A stretch of 64,000 nt of DNA, taken from the NCBI RefSeq assembly GCF_040939305.1, contig NZ_CP162511.1, positions 1,612,001 through 1,676,000 of the forward strand. Direction: 5' to 3'. The notes under the pieces were generated by a model that did not search any database, had not been told where the DNA came from, and saw only the letters and a list, made by a program, of their open reading frames with translations. Source of the DNA: Herbiconiux sp. A18JL235 (GTDB lineage Bacteria > Actinomycetota > Actinomycetes > Actinomycetales > Microbacteriaceae). The position numbers were made by a program, and so were the translations under genes. Positions 26,757-38,265 of the stretch are shown here, piece after piece (the stretch's first letter is position 1; each line of letters starts with the position of its first letter).

Positions 26757-28250
26757 ATGGGTGAGCACGGCACAGCGGAGTCCGATTCGGGGGAGCACGG
26801 CACAGCGGAGTCCGATTCGGGTGAGCACGGCCCGGGGCGGCACGCCCACGGCCGGCCCCACGGGTCGACGCGGCCCGCGGGCCTTCTGAGAGGCGACGAA
26901 GGCTTCGAAGAGGCCGTGACCGACGGCGTGTTCAACGTCGTCGCCGCCGCGACGGGGGAGCCGCTGCCGCTGCCCGACGCGATCGTCTTTCCGCAGACGG
27001 AGGCGGACGTGGTCGAGATCGTCCGTGCCGCCCGCGCCACCGGGCAGCGCATAGCGGTGCGCTCCGGGGGCCACAGCTGGGTGGCGTCGACGGTGCGGGG
27101 CGATGGCGTGCTCGTCGACCTCGAGGCGTTCGACGGCGTCGAGCTCGACGCGCCCGCCCTTCGCGCGACCGTGGGCGCTGGCGTGCGAGGCGGTGACCTG
27201 TCGCCGCAGCTCGTCGCGGCCGGCGTCGCGTTCCCGGTCGGGCACTGCGGGCGCCCTGCCGTCGGAGGCTTCCTGCTCGGCGGCGGCCTCGGTGTGAACT
27301 GGGGGCATTGGAAACCCGCCTGCTTCTCCATCCGCAGTCTCAGGGTCGTCACCGCCGACGGCGAGGCCGTGACCGCCTCGCCCGTGGAGAACGACGATCT
27401 GTTCTGGCTCGCCCGCGGCAGCGGCCCGGGCTTCCCCGGCGTCGTCACCGCTTTCGAGCTCGAGCTGCAGCCGCTGCCCCGCGCCATCCGCGTCTCGACC
27501 TGGTCGTTCCCGCTCACCGATCTCGCGGCCGTCACCGCCTGGATCACGGATGCGTCACCCCTGCTCCCGACGAACGTCGAGCTCTCCCTCGTGACGTCGG
27601 GCCCCCAGCGGCCGGGCGGCCTCGGTGCCGACGACCCGCATCCGCTTGTCGTGGGCGTCGCGGCCACGGTCTTCGCCGCCGACGACGACGAGGCACGACG
27701 GGCCCTCGCGCCCCTGGGTGATGGACCCGCCACCGGCGTCGAGCCGCTCGACCACGCCGCCTTCCTCGACGTGCGCCTCGATCAGCTCCACGTGCCCGTC
27801 GACGCCACCTACCCCGAGGGCGCCCGCTACCTCGCCGACACCTTCTGGTTCTCAGGTGACCTCGTCGAGACGACGGCACTCCTGCCCGACCTCATGGCGA
27901 AGGCACCCTCCGGCCGCAGCTATGTGCTCGCAGGACTCCCGGCGAACGGCGCGGGAGCTGACCTCCTCACCCCGGGCGAGGCCGCCTACGGCATGCACGA
28001 CACGACGTGCCTCATCGTCTACACGATCTGGGACGACCCGGCCGACGACGCCCGCAACCGCGCCTGGCTCGACGAGGTGGCAGCGGCCCTCGAGCCGACC
28101 GCGACCGGGAACTTCATCAGCGAGGCCGACATCCGCCACCGTCCCGAGCGAGTGCCCGGTTCCTTCCGTGCCGAGGACTGGGAGCGCATCCAGCAGCTGC
28201 GCCGGCGTTTCGACCCCGACGGCGTGTTCCACAGCTACCCGGGGGAGTGA
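26757..28250 (+). CDS. FAD-linked oxidase (berberine-bridge type)
   Basis: A 497-residue flavoprotein with a PCMH-type FAD-binding domain (about 60-230) and a C-terminal BBE segment (RRRFDPDGVFHSYPG). The 8-alpha-histidyl attachment residue is in IAVRSGGHSWVAS, and a cysteine in FPVGHCGRPAVGGFLLGGG sits where bicovalent family members attach FAD a second time, so bicovalent flavin is plausible. Substrates in this family range from sugars to alkaloids. AGGAGGAG before the ATG fixes the start and makes the 10-residue N-terminal repeat (GEHGTAESDS) part of the protein. No Tat or Sec signal is seen. Confidence 0.85.
   Translation: MGEHGTAESDSGEHGTAESDSGEHGPGRHAHGRPHGSTRPAGLLRGDEGFEEAVTDGVFNVVAAATGEPLPLPDAIVFPQTEADVVEIVRAARATGQRIAVRSGGHSWVASTVRGDGVLVDLEAFDGVELDAPALRATVGAGVRGGDLSPQLVAAGVAFPVGHCGRPAVGGFLLGGGLGVNWGHWKPACFSIRSLRVVTADGEAVTASPVENDDLFWLARGSGPGFPGVVTAFELELQPLPRAIRVSTWSFPLTDLAAVTAWITDASPLLPTNVELSLVTSGPQRPGGLGADDPHPLVVGVAATVFAADDDEARRALAPLGDGPATGVEPLDHAAFLDVRLDQLHVPVDATYPEGARYLADTFWFSGDLVETTALLPDLMAKAPSGRSYVLAGLPANGAGADLLTPGEAAYGMHDTTCLIVYTIWDDPADDARNRAWLDEVAAALEPTATGNFISEADIRHRPERVPGSFRAEDWERIQQLRRRFDPDGVFHSYPGE
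26761..26830 (+). repeat. 30-bp in-frame tandem repeat at an enzyme N-terminus
   Basis: 26761-26790 and 26791-26820 differ at one base, and 26821-26830 starts a third copy. Each encodes GEHGTAESDS. It lies directly after the ribosome binding site of the FAD oxidase gene. Confidence 0.9.
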
Positions 28251-28322
28251 CACCCCCACGCATTGCTACTGTCGGAGCGTGGCGCACCGCTGGAGGTCGC
28301 CGTCGCACGTCAAGGGGGTCGG

Positions 28323-29168
28323 ATGAGCACCGGGAACACGAACACGCACACGCATCTGCACATGCACACGCACGCGCACATGCTCACCGTCGTGAAGAAC
28401 GGCAGACTCAACCCCGACGTGCGGCTCTGGACGGGCATCGCCGCCATCGCCGTGGGCCTGCTCACCTTCGCCGAGTTCCTCGTGCAGGCGCTGCTCGTCG
28501 GCGCGCGCCCGGCTCTCGACGACGACCGCGCGCTCACCGAGTTCATGACCCGCACGGCCAATCAGACCCTCTTCACCATCCTCATCGACACCTTCCTTAT
28601 GGCGGCGCTCATCGTCTTCATCTCGGGCTTCCGTCAGCTCATCACCCACACCAGGCCCGACCTGCAGTGGGTCGCGAACATCATGTACGGTGCGGGCCTG
28701 CTGTTCATCGCGGTGACCCTCGTCGGCGACGCGATGGAGGGCGGCACCGCCCTCGACACCATGGGGCTCGACCCGGATGCGTCGTCGTTGCGTGCGCTCA
28801 CCGTGGGCCACACTCTCATGTTCGGTTCGATCGGATGCACGCTGAACGCTCTCGTCGCGGCCTCCGCCGCCTACCTCACCATCGCCTCCGAGGCACTGCC
28901 GAAGTGGACGGGATACATCGCCTACGCCGTCGCGGGCCTCAACCTGCTGTCGGTACCGACGATGTTCGGCGGCACGGCTCCCGACTCGTTCTTCGCCGCG
29001 GGCGGCGCCGCCACCGCGATGCTCGCGACCTTCCCGTGGCTGGTGTGGGTGGTGTGCGTCGGTTTCGTCGCCATCCGCGACCGCCGTCGCCTGGAACACC
29101 TCAGCCCCGCACTGCGCGAGCAGGTCGGGGCTGAGGACGAAGCGGATGCGGGTGCCACCGCGCGCTGA
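28323..29168 (+). CDS. Membrane protein with His-rich N-terminus
   Basis: A 281-residue protein that I do not recognise. It starts with a short segment of seven histidines alternating with Thr/Met/Leu/Ala (THTHLHMHTHAHM), a possible metal-binding patch, then six or seven transmembrane helices between about residues 35 and 255. The C-terminus is charged and cytoplasmic. The frame is open further upstream, but ATG 28323 follows GGTCGG and begins the compact protein. TACTGT at 28267-28272 may be its -10. It could be a metal-related transporter or sensor, but that is only a guess from the histidines. Confidence 0.65.
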   Translation: MSTGNTNTHTHLHMHTHAHMLTVVKNGRLNPDVRLWTGIAAIAVGLLTFAEFLVQALLVGARPALDDDRALTEFMTRTANQTLFTILIDTFLMAALIVFISGFRQLITHTRPDLQWVANIMYGAGLLFIAVTLVGDAMEGGTALDTMGLDPDASSLRALTVGHTLMFGSIGCTLNALVAASAAYLTIASEALPKWTGYIAYAVAGLNLLSVPTMFGGTAPDSFFAAGGAATAMLATFPWLVWVVCVGFVAIRDRRRLEHLSPALREQVGAEDEADAGATAR

Positions 29169-29172
29169 GGCG

Positions 29173-30159
29173 TCACTTCGACGGGGTGGAGAGCTCCTCG
29201 TCGGTCCACACGCCTGAATCCTCCGAGGCGACGTCGGAGTCGGAGCCCGACGCGTCGGCCTCCGCAGCCGCGCCCTTCTTCTTGCGCGGCTCGACGACAC
29301 GCGGCCCACGACCCGGGCGGTAGACCGAGTTCTCGAGGCCGGGGTGGCGGCGCGACTGCACGATGAAGAGCACGATGCCGAGCGCGACGGCGAGGAACGA
29401 CGCCCACACGTTCGCCGGGATGCCGAGGAAGCCGTCGCTCGTCGGGTCGATGCGGATGGCCTCGAGCCACGAGCGGCCGAGCCCGTACCAGACGAGGTAG
29501 AGCGCGAACAGCTTGCCCCAGCGCAGCTGGAAGCGGCGCTCGAGGAGGAGCAGCAGCGCGATGCCCACGACGTTCCAGATGATCTCGTAGAGGAACAGCG
29601 GGTGGAACAGGGTGCCGTCGGCGAGGCCCACCGGGAACTTACCGTTGGTCGATTCGATCTCGAGACCCCAGGGGAGCGTGGTCGGCAGACCGAACAGCTC
29701 GTGGTTGATGTAGTTGCCGATGCGGCCGATGGCCTGCGCGGCGAGCATGGCCGGGGCCAGTGCGTCGGCGAACGACCACAGCCTGATGCCCGAGAAGCGG
29801 CAGCCGATGTAGGCGCCGATGGCTCCGCCGATGAGCGAGCCGTAGAGGGCGTTGCCGCCGTCCCAGATGGCGAAGACGTTGAGCAGGTTCGCGCCGTCGT
29901 AGAAGTAGTCGCCGAGGTGCGTGAAGACGTGGTAGAACCGCGCCCCCACGATGCCGAGCGGCACGGCCCACAGCACGATGTCGACGACCACCCCGGGCTC
30001 GCCGCCGCGCTTGGTGAGGCGGGCGTTCACCCAGAACATCGCGACGATGATGCCGGCGAGGATGCACAGAGCGTAGGTGTGGATGGTGAGCGGCCCGATG
30101 TTGAACTGCTGGAACACCGGATCCGGGCTCGGGATGCTGAGTGGCGAGAAGGAGGGCAC
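29173..30159 (-). CDS. lgt: Prolipoprotein diacylglyceryl transferase
   Basis: A 328-residue polytopic enzyme that attaches diacylglycerol to the lipobox cysteine of prolipoproteins. The Lgt signature GRIGNYINHELFG is present near residue 145 (AQAIGRIGNYINHELFGLP), with IHTYALCILAGI at the start and YEIIWN and YGLGRSWLEAIR later. A charged, disordered tail of about 60 residues follows the last helix. The probable start is GTG 30159. TACAAT lies five bases before it, close to a leaderless arrangement. Its substrates include the oppA, EfeO and other lipoproteins in this window. Confidence 0.93.
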   Translation of the reverse strand: MPSFSPLSIPSPDPVFQQFNIGPLTIHTYALCILAGIIVAMFWVNARLTKRGGEPGVVVDIVLWAVPLGIVGARFYHVFTHLGDYFYDGANLLNVFAIWDGGNALYGSLIGGAIGAYIGCRFSGIRLWSFADALAPAMLAAQAIGRIGNYINHELFGLPTTLPWGLEIESTNGKFPVGLADGTLFHPLFLYEIIWNVVGIALLLLLERRFQLRWGKLFALYLVWYGLGRSWLEAIRIDPTSDGFLGIPANVWASFLAVALGIVLFIVQSRRHPGLENSVYRPGRGPRVVEPRKKKGAAAEADASGSDSDVASEDSGVWTDEELSTPSK

Positions 30160-30164
30160 GCTGA

Positions 30165-30170
30165 ATTGTA
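30165..30170 (-). promoter_or_regulatory. Candidate -10 element of lgt
   Basis: TACAAT on the minus strand, five bases before GTG 30159. It is close to consensus but slightly near the start for a leaderless transcript. Confidence 0.35.
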
Positions 30171-30227
30171 AAGCGTGGAGGCTCTCCGAGACGAACCAGT
30201 AGCCTCCGAATCGGTGCGCCGCTATGA

Positions 30228-30256
30228 TTGACACAGTTGTTGTGTTGGCTTGTATT
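30228..30256 (+). promoter_or_regulatory. Sigma-70-type promoter of the cold-shock gene
   Basis: A perfect -35 TTGACA (30228-30233) is followed after 17 bases by TGTATT (30251-30256, four of six consensus positions). The untranslated leader would be about 70 bases, in keeping with cspA-type genes whose leaders respond to temperature. Confidence 0.6.
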
Positions 30257-30331
30257 TCGAATGCGGAAGAAAGTACACCGCGACAGTAGGTCCCGGCAGG
30301 CGGGGCCGCTGATTTCGAAAAGAGAAAATCA

Positions 30332-30538
30332 ATGCCTACTGGCACCGTGAAGTGGTTCAACTCCGAAAAGGGCTTCGGCTTCATCTCCCCCGACGACGGC
30401 GGCGAAGACGTGTTCGCCCACCACTCCGGCATCAACGGATCCGGTTACAAGAACCTCGAAGAGAACCAGCGCGTCGAGTTCGACGTCACCCAGGGCCGCA
30501 AGGGCCTGCAGGCCGAGAACATCACGCCCCTCGGCTGA
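30332..30538 (+). CDS. cspA: Cold shock protein (CspA family)
   Basis: A 68-residue single cold-shock domain with the two RNA-binding motifs intact: [15 protein letters not shown] and DVFAHHSGI. It binds single-stranded RNA and DNA and melts structure at low temperature or in general growth. A strong promoter and a roughly 70-base leader precede it, and an excellent 16-bp hairpin terminator follows 14 bases after the stop, so it is monocistronic. It is divergent from lgt. Confidence 0.96.
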   Translation: MPTGTVKWFNSEKGFGFISPDDGGEDVFAHHSGINGSGYKNLEENQRVEFDVTQGRKGLQAENITPLG

Positions 30539-30552
30539 TCTCGCCTTCTCCT

Positions 30553-30590
30553 CGACGAGCCCGCACCCGCGACAGGGTGCGGGCTCGTCG
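30553..30590 (+). terminator. Perfect 16-bp hairpin after cspA
   Basis: CGACGAGCCCGCACCC at 30553-30568 is exactly complementary to 30575-30590, with the 6-base loop GCGACA. It is among the strongest terminators in the window. Confidence 0.88.
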
Positions 30591-30730
30591 CCGTGTGAGG
30601 CGCATCATCGGCGACGCCCCGACGCCTACCGGGGCAACACGCAGGTTCGGCGCGTACGGTCGAAGCATCTGACGAGCGCATCAGCTCACCACCGCGGCTG
30701 AGAAGTCGAATCCGACTCTGCGAGGCCCCC

Positions 30731-31831
30731 CTGAGCATCTCCTCTTCGTCCGTCGCCCGTGCCACCGTTCCGCGCAAATCCGGCCGTGCGCATCCCACCG
30801 CGGCCTACGCCGAGCTGCTCTCCACCGTCAAAGACCTCGGTCTGCTGCGCAAGCGCCAGGGCTTCTACATCACGATGTTCAGCGTGCTCGTCGCGGCGCT
30901 CGGCGGTGCCGTGACCGGGTTCATCCTGCTCGGCGACACCTGGTACCAGTTGCTCATCGCCGCCGCGCTCGGCATCATCCTCACGCAGTTCGCCTTCCTC
31001 GCCCATGAGGCCTCCCACCGTCAGGTGTTCGAGTCGAACCGCGCGAACGACCGCGCCGGCCGCACGCTCGCCACCGCCTTCGTCGGCATGAGCTATGCCT
31101 GGTGGATGTCGAAGCACACCCGCCACCACGGCAACCCGAACACCGTCGGCAAAGACCCCGACATCGATCGCGACACGGTCTCGTTCGTCGAGCAGGACGC
31201 CGCGCGGGCGAGGGGCCCGATGAAGCTCCTCACCCGCCACCAGGGCTGGCTGCTCTACCCCCTCATGCTGCTCGAGGGCATCAACCTGCACTACCTCTCC
31301 TTCAAGACGCTGTTCGGCCGCGGCAAGGTCGAGGGCAGGCAGGTCGAGCTGTGGTCGATCGGTCTGCGACTCGCGGTGTACCTGGGCGTCGTGTTCTGGT
31401 GCCTCCCGCTCGGCATGGCCTTCGCCTTCATCGGCGTTCAGCTCGCGGTCTTCGGGCTCTACATGGGCGCCTCCTTCGCCCCGAACCACATCGGCATGAA
31501 GGTGTTCCCGGCGGGCTCGCGCGTCGACTTCCTGTCGAAGCAGGTGCTCTCCTCGCGCAGCATCCGCGGCGGCTGGGGCATGACGACGTTCATGGGCGGC
31601 CTCGACCTCCAGGTCGAGCACCACCTCTTCCCGAGCATGCCCCGCCCGAGTCTCATGCGGGTGCGCCCGATCGTGCAGGAGTACTGCGCCTCCCACAACA
31701 TCCCGTACACCCAGACATCGCTGCTCGAGGCCCATCGCCAGGTGATCGCCTACATGAGCCGCGTCGGGCTCGCTGCACCCGACCCGTTCGACTGCCCCCT
31801 GGTGAACCAGTACCGCGTCAAGCGGGCGTGA
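30731..31831 (+). CDS. Membrane fatty-acid desaturase, apparent CTG start
   Basis: A protein of about 366 residues of the DesA3-like acyl-CoA desaturase family. All three di-iron histidine boxes are present: LAHEASHRQ, KHTRHHGNPN and QVEHHLFPSM. Homology-like sequence (RAHPTAAYAELLSTVKDLGLL) extends well upstream of the first ATG (30875), and no ATG, GTG or TTG occurs in frame before it. CTG 30731, five bases after GAGG, gives MSISSSSVARATVP and is my choice. Translation from 30875 would lose about 48 residues ahead of the first helix. The enzyme adjusts membrane fluidity, fitting its place beside cspA. Confidence 0.85.
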   Translation: MSISSSSVARATVPRKSGRAHPTAAYAELLSTVKDLGLLRKRQGFYITMFSVLVAALGGAVTGFILLGDTWYQLLIAAALGIILTQFAFLAHEASHRQVFESNRANDRAGRTLATAFVGMSYAWWMSKHTRHHGNPNTVGKDPDIDRDTVSFVEQDAARARGPMKLLTRHQGWLLYPLMLLEGINLHYLSFKTLFGRGKVEGRQVELWSIGLRLAVYLGVVFWCLPLGMAFAFIGVQLAVFGLYMGASFAPNHIGMKVFPAGSRVDFLSKQVLSSRSIRGGWGMTTFMGGLDLQVEHHLFPSMPRPSLMRVRPIVQEYCASHNIPYTQTSLLEAHRQVIAYMSRVGLAAPDPFDCPLVNQYRVKRA

Positions 31832-31848
31832 GCCCGCACGGTGCTCGG

Positions 31849-31854
31849 TATCGT
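31849..31854 (+). promoter_or_regulatory. Leaderless -10 element of the CopC-like gene
   Basis: TATCGT is followed by GGAGGC (six bases) and GTG 31861. The GGAGGC is too close to the GTG to act as a ribosome binding site, which supports a leaderless mRNA. Confidence 0.5.
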
Positions 31855-31860
31855 GGAGGC

Positions 31861-32592
31861 GTGAACTCACCGATCGCCGTCGCCCGCCGTGCCGTCCTCC
31901 TAGCTGCGACCGCCGTCGCCGCGGTCGGGCTCGCGGCGCTGCCGGCCGCGTCGGCATGGGCGCACGACGACCTCGTGTCGTCGAACCCGGCAGCCGACTC
32001 GTCGATCGCCGACGACCCGGGCGTGGTCACGCTGGCCTTCTCCGAGCCGTTGCTCTCGTTGGGGGAGTCGACCGACGGTTTCGCCCTGCAGGTCGTCGAC
32101 CCCGAGGGCCTGCACTACGAATCGGGATGCCTCGCCCTCGACGGCGCCCAGGTGACGAGTCCGGTCGCGCTGGGCGACGCCGGCGGCTACGTCGTGCTGT
32201 GGCAGGTCGTCTCTTCCGACGGGCACCCCACCTCGGGTCAGTTCGAGTTCGACTACGAGCCGCAGTCGCTGGCGAACGCCGCCGACGGGCTCACTCAGGC
32301 GCCGGTCTGCGGCGAGCCGTGGTCGGGAGCACCCGACGGCTCCCCGACGCCGACCCCCACGGCGGCCGAGCCCACCCCCACGGCCACCGATGACTCCTCC
32401 GTGGCGACGACGGCTCCGAGCACCGCGGCGGCGACCGACCCGGGTGCCGACTCCGGCGACCCCGCCGCAGCACCCGCCCCCCTTCCCTGGTACGCGATCG
32501 TGCTGATCGCCGTCGCCGCAGCGGGCGCCCTGGCGGTCATCATCGTCATCGTGGTGCGGCGCAGCCGGGGCGGCGGCTTCGGCGGGCAGTGA
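31861..32592 (+). CDS. CopC-domain exported membrane protein
   Basis: A 243-residue protein with a Sec signal peptide cut near AWA|HDD, so the mature chain begins with the copper-binding histidine (HDDLVSSNPAADSS), as in CopC. A single CopC beta-barrel runs to about residue 130 and ends in SSDGHPTSGQFEF, which holds the second histidine. A Thr/Pro/Ala-rich linker and a C-terminal transmembrane helix (about 210-232) with a basic tail anchor it. The family binds Cu(II) outside the membrane. No CopD or YcnI gene is adjacent. GTG start with a leaderless promoter. Confidence 0.85.
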   Translation: MNSPIAVARRAVLLAATAVAAVGLAALPAASAWAHDDLVSSNPAADSSIADDPGVVTLAFSEPLLSLGESTDGFALQVVDPEGLHYESGCLALDGAQVTSPVALGDAGGYVVLWQVVSSDGHPTSGQFEFDYEPQSLANAADGLTQAPVCGEPWSGAPDGSPTPTPTAAEPTPTATDDSSVATTAPSTAAATDPGADSGDPAAAPAPLPWYAIVLIAVAAAGALAVIIVIVVRRSRGGGFGGQ

Positions 32593-32664
32593 CTTCGCGC
32601 TACACTCGGCGCAGCGGGTGCCCCGCATCCGCTCACAATCGAACATCGACCGGCCATCAACCCG

Positions 32665-32850
32665 ATGCGGGAGAGTCGCCTCAGGCGACACCGAAGGAGC
32701 AATCCTCCCCGATAATCTCTCAGGTCCTCGTACCGCATCGCTTGGCCACTCTGGAAAGCAGTCCGCGGCATCGACGGCGGCTCGCCCACGGTGAAAGCCC
32801 TCCCGACGACCGGAGGGTGAAACTCTCAGGCACGATGACAGAGGGGGAGT
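32665..32850 (+). promoter_or_regulatory. Tandem glycine riboswitch upstream of gcvTHP
   Basis: Two glycine aptamers in series. The first runs from about 32665 to 32742, with GCGGGAGAGT, the ACCGAAGGAGCAA core and ATCTCTCAGG. The second, from about 32745 to 32850, has CTCTGGAAAGC, ACGGTGAAAGCCC, GGGTGAAACTCTCAGGCA and closes with CAGAGGGGG. Each core motif is as in the known class. The leader lies 60 bases before gcvT and should activate the glycine cleavage operon when glycine is abundant. It fills most of the 318-base gap after the CopC-like gene. Confidence 0.95.
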
Positions 32851-32910
32851 TCTCGTAGCGCATCAGCGCTCCCACGTATCGCCGGCTGCGCCGGCGGGAA
32901 CGGAGAACTC

Positions 32911-34056
32911 GTGACCGGCTCCACCGACCCCGCGACACCCGAGGCACCCGCCCTCGAGTCGCCGCTCCTCGACACGCATCGCGCCGCCGGCGCCTCCTTC
33001 ACCGACTTCGCCGGCTGGCAGATGCCGGTGCGTTACTCCAGCGACCTCGCCGAGCACCACGCGGTGCGCACCGCCGCCGGTCTGTTCGACCTCTCGCACA
33101 TGGCGGAGTTCCGCGTGAGAGGGCCGGAGGCCGCCGCCCTGCTCGACCACGCGCTGGCGGGCCGGCTCTCGGCGATCGAGGAGGGTCAGGCGAAGTACTC
33201 GTTGCTGCTCGCCGAGTCGGGCGGCATCGTCGACGACGTCGTGGTCTACCGGCTGGGGGCCGAGGAGTTCCTGGTGGTGGCGAACGCCTCGAACCACGAC
33301 CCGGTGGCGGAGGCGCTCGGCGAGCGATCGGCGGGCTTCGACGCGCAGATCGCCGATGAGAGCGCGGCCACGGCGCTCGTCGCGGTGCAGGGCCCGGCCT
33401 CCCGGCAGGTGCTCGAGCAGACCGCGGGGATCCGGATCGCCGGTCTCGACGGGTTGCGGTACTACCGCAGCACCCCCGGATCGTTCGACGGTGTCGACCT
33501 CCTCGTGGCGCGCACCGGCTACACGGGGGAGGACGGGTTCGAGCTGTACCTCGACCGTGCCGCCGCGCCCGCGCTCTGGAACGCCCTGCTCGCCGCGGGC
33601 GAGCCGCTCGGCCTCGTGCCCGCCGGTCTCGCCAGCCGCGACACCCTGCGCCTCGAGGCGGGGATGCCGCTCTACGGCCACGAGCTCTCGCTCGAGACGC
33701 TGCCCGAGCAGGCGGGCCTCGGTCGGGTGGCAGACCTCGGCAAGAGCGACTTCGTCGGCCGCGAGGCGCTCCTCGCCGGCGCTCCCGACGGTGCGCCCGT
33801 GCTGGTCGCGCTGGTGGCCGAGGGCAAGCGAGCGGCTCGCGCCGGCTACGAGGTCTTCGCCTCCGACGACTCCACCGAGGCGGTGGGCGTCGTGACGAGC
33901 GGCGCACTCTCACCGACCCTCGGGCATCCGATCGCCCTCGCCTACGTGGCGCCCGCATTCGCCGCACCGGACGCCGAGCTGAGCGTCGACATCCGGGGCA
34001 AGCGCCTCGCCTACCGCACCGCACCCCACCCGTTCTACCGCCGGAAGAAGGACTGA
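32911..34056 (+). CDS. gcvT: Glycine cleavage system T protein (aminomethyltransferase)
   Basis: A 381-residue tetrahydrofolate-dependent protein that releases ammonia from the aminomethyl-lipoyl H protein and forms 5,10-methylene-THF. It begins with the typical [23 protein letters not shown], has [15 protein letters not shown], a folate-domain [14 protein letters not shown] near 205 and the C-terminal barrel with [12 protein letters not shown] and IALAYV. GTG start with GGAGAA upstream. It is the first gene of gcvT-gcvH-gcvP under the glycine riboswitch. Confidence 0.95.
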   Translation: MTGSTDPATPEAPALESPLLDTHRAAGASFTDFAGWQMPVRYSSDLAEHHAVRTAAGLFDLSHMAEFRVRGPEAAALLDHALAGRLSAIEEGQAKYSLLLAESGGIVDDVVVYRLGAEEFLVVANASNHDPVAEALGERSAGFDAQIADESAATALVAVQGPASRQVLEQTAGIRIAGLDGLRYYRSTPGSFDGVDLLVARTGYTGEDGFELYLDRAAAPALWNALLAAGEPLGLVPAGLASRDTLRLEAGMPLYGHELSLETLPEQAGLGRVADLGKSDFVGREALLAGAPDGAPVLVALVAEGKRAARAGYEVFASDDSTEAVGVVTSGALSPTLGHPIALAYVAPAFAAPDAELSVDIRGKRLAYRTAPHPFYRRKKD

Positions 34057-34057
34057 C

Positions 34058-34429
34058 ATGGCCGACCACGAAGAACTGCGCTACACCGCCGAGCACGAGT
34101 GGGTGAAGGTCGACGGCTCCGTCGCCACGATCGGAATCACCGCCTATGCCGCGGCCCAGCTGGGCGACATCGTCTACCTCGACCTGCCCGACGCCGGAAC
34201 CGAGGTCGCGGGCGGTTCGGTGGTGGGCGAGATCGAGTCGACGAAGTCGGTCGGCGAGCTGTTCGCGCCCGTCGACGGCACCGTCGTGGAGAAGAACTCC
34301 GCCGTCGAAGACAGCCCCGAGCTCGTGAACGACGACCCGTTCGGCGCCGGCTGGCTGCTCAAGGTGGAGTTCACCGAGCTCCCCGCCCTGCTCTCGGCAG
34401 CCGAGTACGCGGCTCTGACGGGGGAGTGA
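34058..34429 (+). CDS. gcvH: Glycine cleavage system H protein
   Basis: A 123-residue lipoyl carrier of normal size. The lipoylated lysine is K63 in [12 protein letters not shown], and the start [14 protein letters not shown] and end LLKVEFTEL are standard. It shuttles the aminomethyl group between the P and T proteins. It begins 1 base after gcvT. Confidence 0.96.
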   Translation: MADHEELRYTAEHEWVKVDGSVATIGITAYAAAQLGDIVYLDLPDAGTEVAGGSVVGEIESTKSVGELFAPVDGTVVEKNSAVEDSPELVNDDPFGAGWLLKVEFTELPALLSAAEYAALTGE

Positions 34430-34437
34430 CCGCACCG

Positions 34438-37326
<2,889 letters not shown>

Positions 37327-37387
37327 GGATGACCCGGCCCTCCGGTCAAGGGGTCTGCGGCACGGAGAACCCCGTGGACCCCGCTGG

Positions 37388-37393
37388 TAGGGT
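37388..37393 (+). promoter_or_regulatory. Leaderless -10 element of the pentapeptide-repeat gene
   Basis: TAGGGT is followed by six bases and ATG 37400. Confidence 0.5.
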
Positions 37394-37399
37394 CGCACC

Positions 37400-38257
37400 A
37401 TGCCTGTCGAGCCGGTCGCCCGCATCCGTTCTCTGCTCCTGACGGGGCTGGTGGCGGGCTTCGGGGCGACGATGGCGCTCGCGGGAGCGGGCGCGGCGGT
37501 GCCCGCCCGTGCTGCGGAGGCCGCTCCTGCGGCCGTCGTCGCCGATCCGCTGTTCGACGACGGCGCGTGCGTCGTGCTGCCGACGACCGACGGGGGAGGC
37601 GGCGGGGCGCAGTGCGCCGGTGTCGACCTGAGCGGCACCCGGTTCGGGGAGGCCGACTTCCGGGGGGCGAACCTCACCGGCGCGTCGTTCGTCGACGGCG
37701 ACGTGCAGGGAGCCGTGTTCACCGGTGCCGATCTCACCGGGGCCGACTTCACCGGTGCGCGCATCGTGGGTGCCGACTTCACCGGTTCGAGCATCCTCCC
37801 CGCCACCCTCCAGGCCGAGGCGGATGCTTCGGGCACGGCCACCGTCGCCATCGAGCCCGTCACCCCGGCCGGGCTCACCCTCGACGGCTGCACGATCGTG
37901 GGCACCCCCGTCGAGTCGGGTCAGGCCTTCCCCGTCGGCACGTCGAACATGGTGTGCACCATCTCGTCGTCGTTCACCGGCACCGCGACGGCCCTCGTCG
38001 CCATCGAGGTGGCTCCGCCCGCCACGCCTGTCACGAGCGAGCCGCTGTTCACCGACCCGCCCAGCACGCCGGCGGCGGGCGACGACGACGAGCTCAACGT
38101 CGCGATGGTGATCGGGTTCATCGGGGGCGGGCTGCTGCTCGTGCTCGGCATCGCCGCATTCGTGTTCGCGAACCGCGGATCGGGCGGAGGCGGGTCGGGA
38201 CGTCGATCGCGCGGCCGGGAATCGGGCAGTTCGCCGAGGGGCCGTCGAGCGGCCTGA
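37400..38257 (+). CDS. Exported pentapeptide-repeat protein with C-terminal anchor
   Basis: A 285-residue protein with a Sec signal peptide (cut near ARA, about residue 38), then a short pentapeptide-repeat block of about ten units (ANLTG, ADLTG, ADFTG types, about residues 75-135). A beta-rich segment with two cysteines (about 155-200) follows, then a Pro/Thr-rich spacer, a transmembrane helix at about 232-255 and a Gly/Arg-rich tail. The repeat block should form a short right-handed beta-helix outside the cell. Function unknown; a surface or cell-wall role is an inference. Convergent with the CPBP gene 8 bases away. Confidence 0.75.
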   Translation: MPVEPVARIRSLLLTGLVAGFGATMALAGAGAAVPARAAEAAPAAVVADPLFDDGACVVLPTTDGGGGGAQCAGVDLSGTRFGEADFRGANLTGASFVDGDVQGAVFTGADLTGADFTGARIVGADFTGSSILPATLQAEADASGTATVAIEPVTPAGLTLDGCTIVGTPVESGQAFPVGTSNMVCTISSSFTGTATALVAIEVAPPATPVTSEPLFTDPPSTPAAGDDDELNVAMVIGFIGGGLLLVLGIAAFVFANRGSGGGGSGRRSRGRESGSSPRGRRAA

Positions 38258-38265
38258 GCCGCGAG

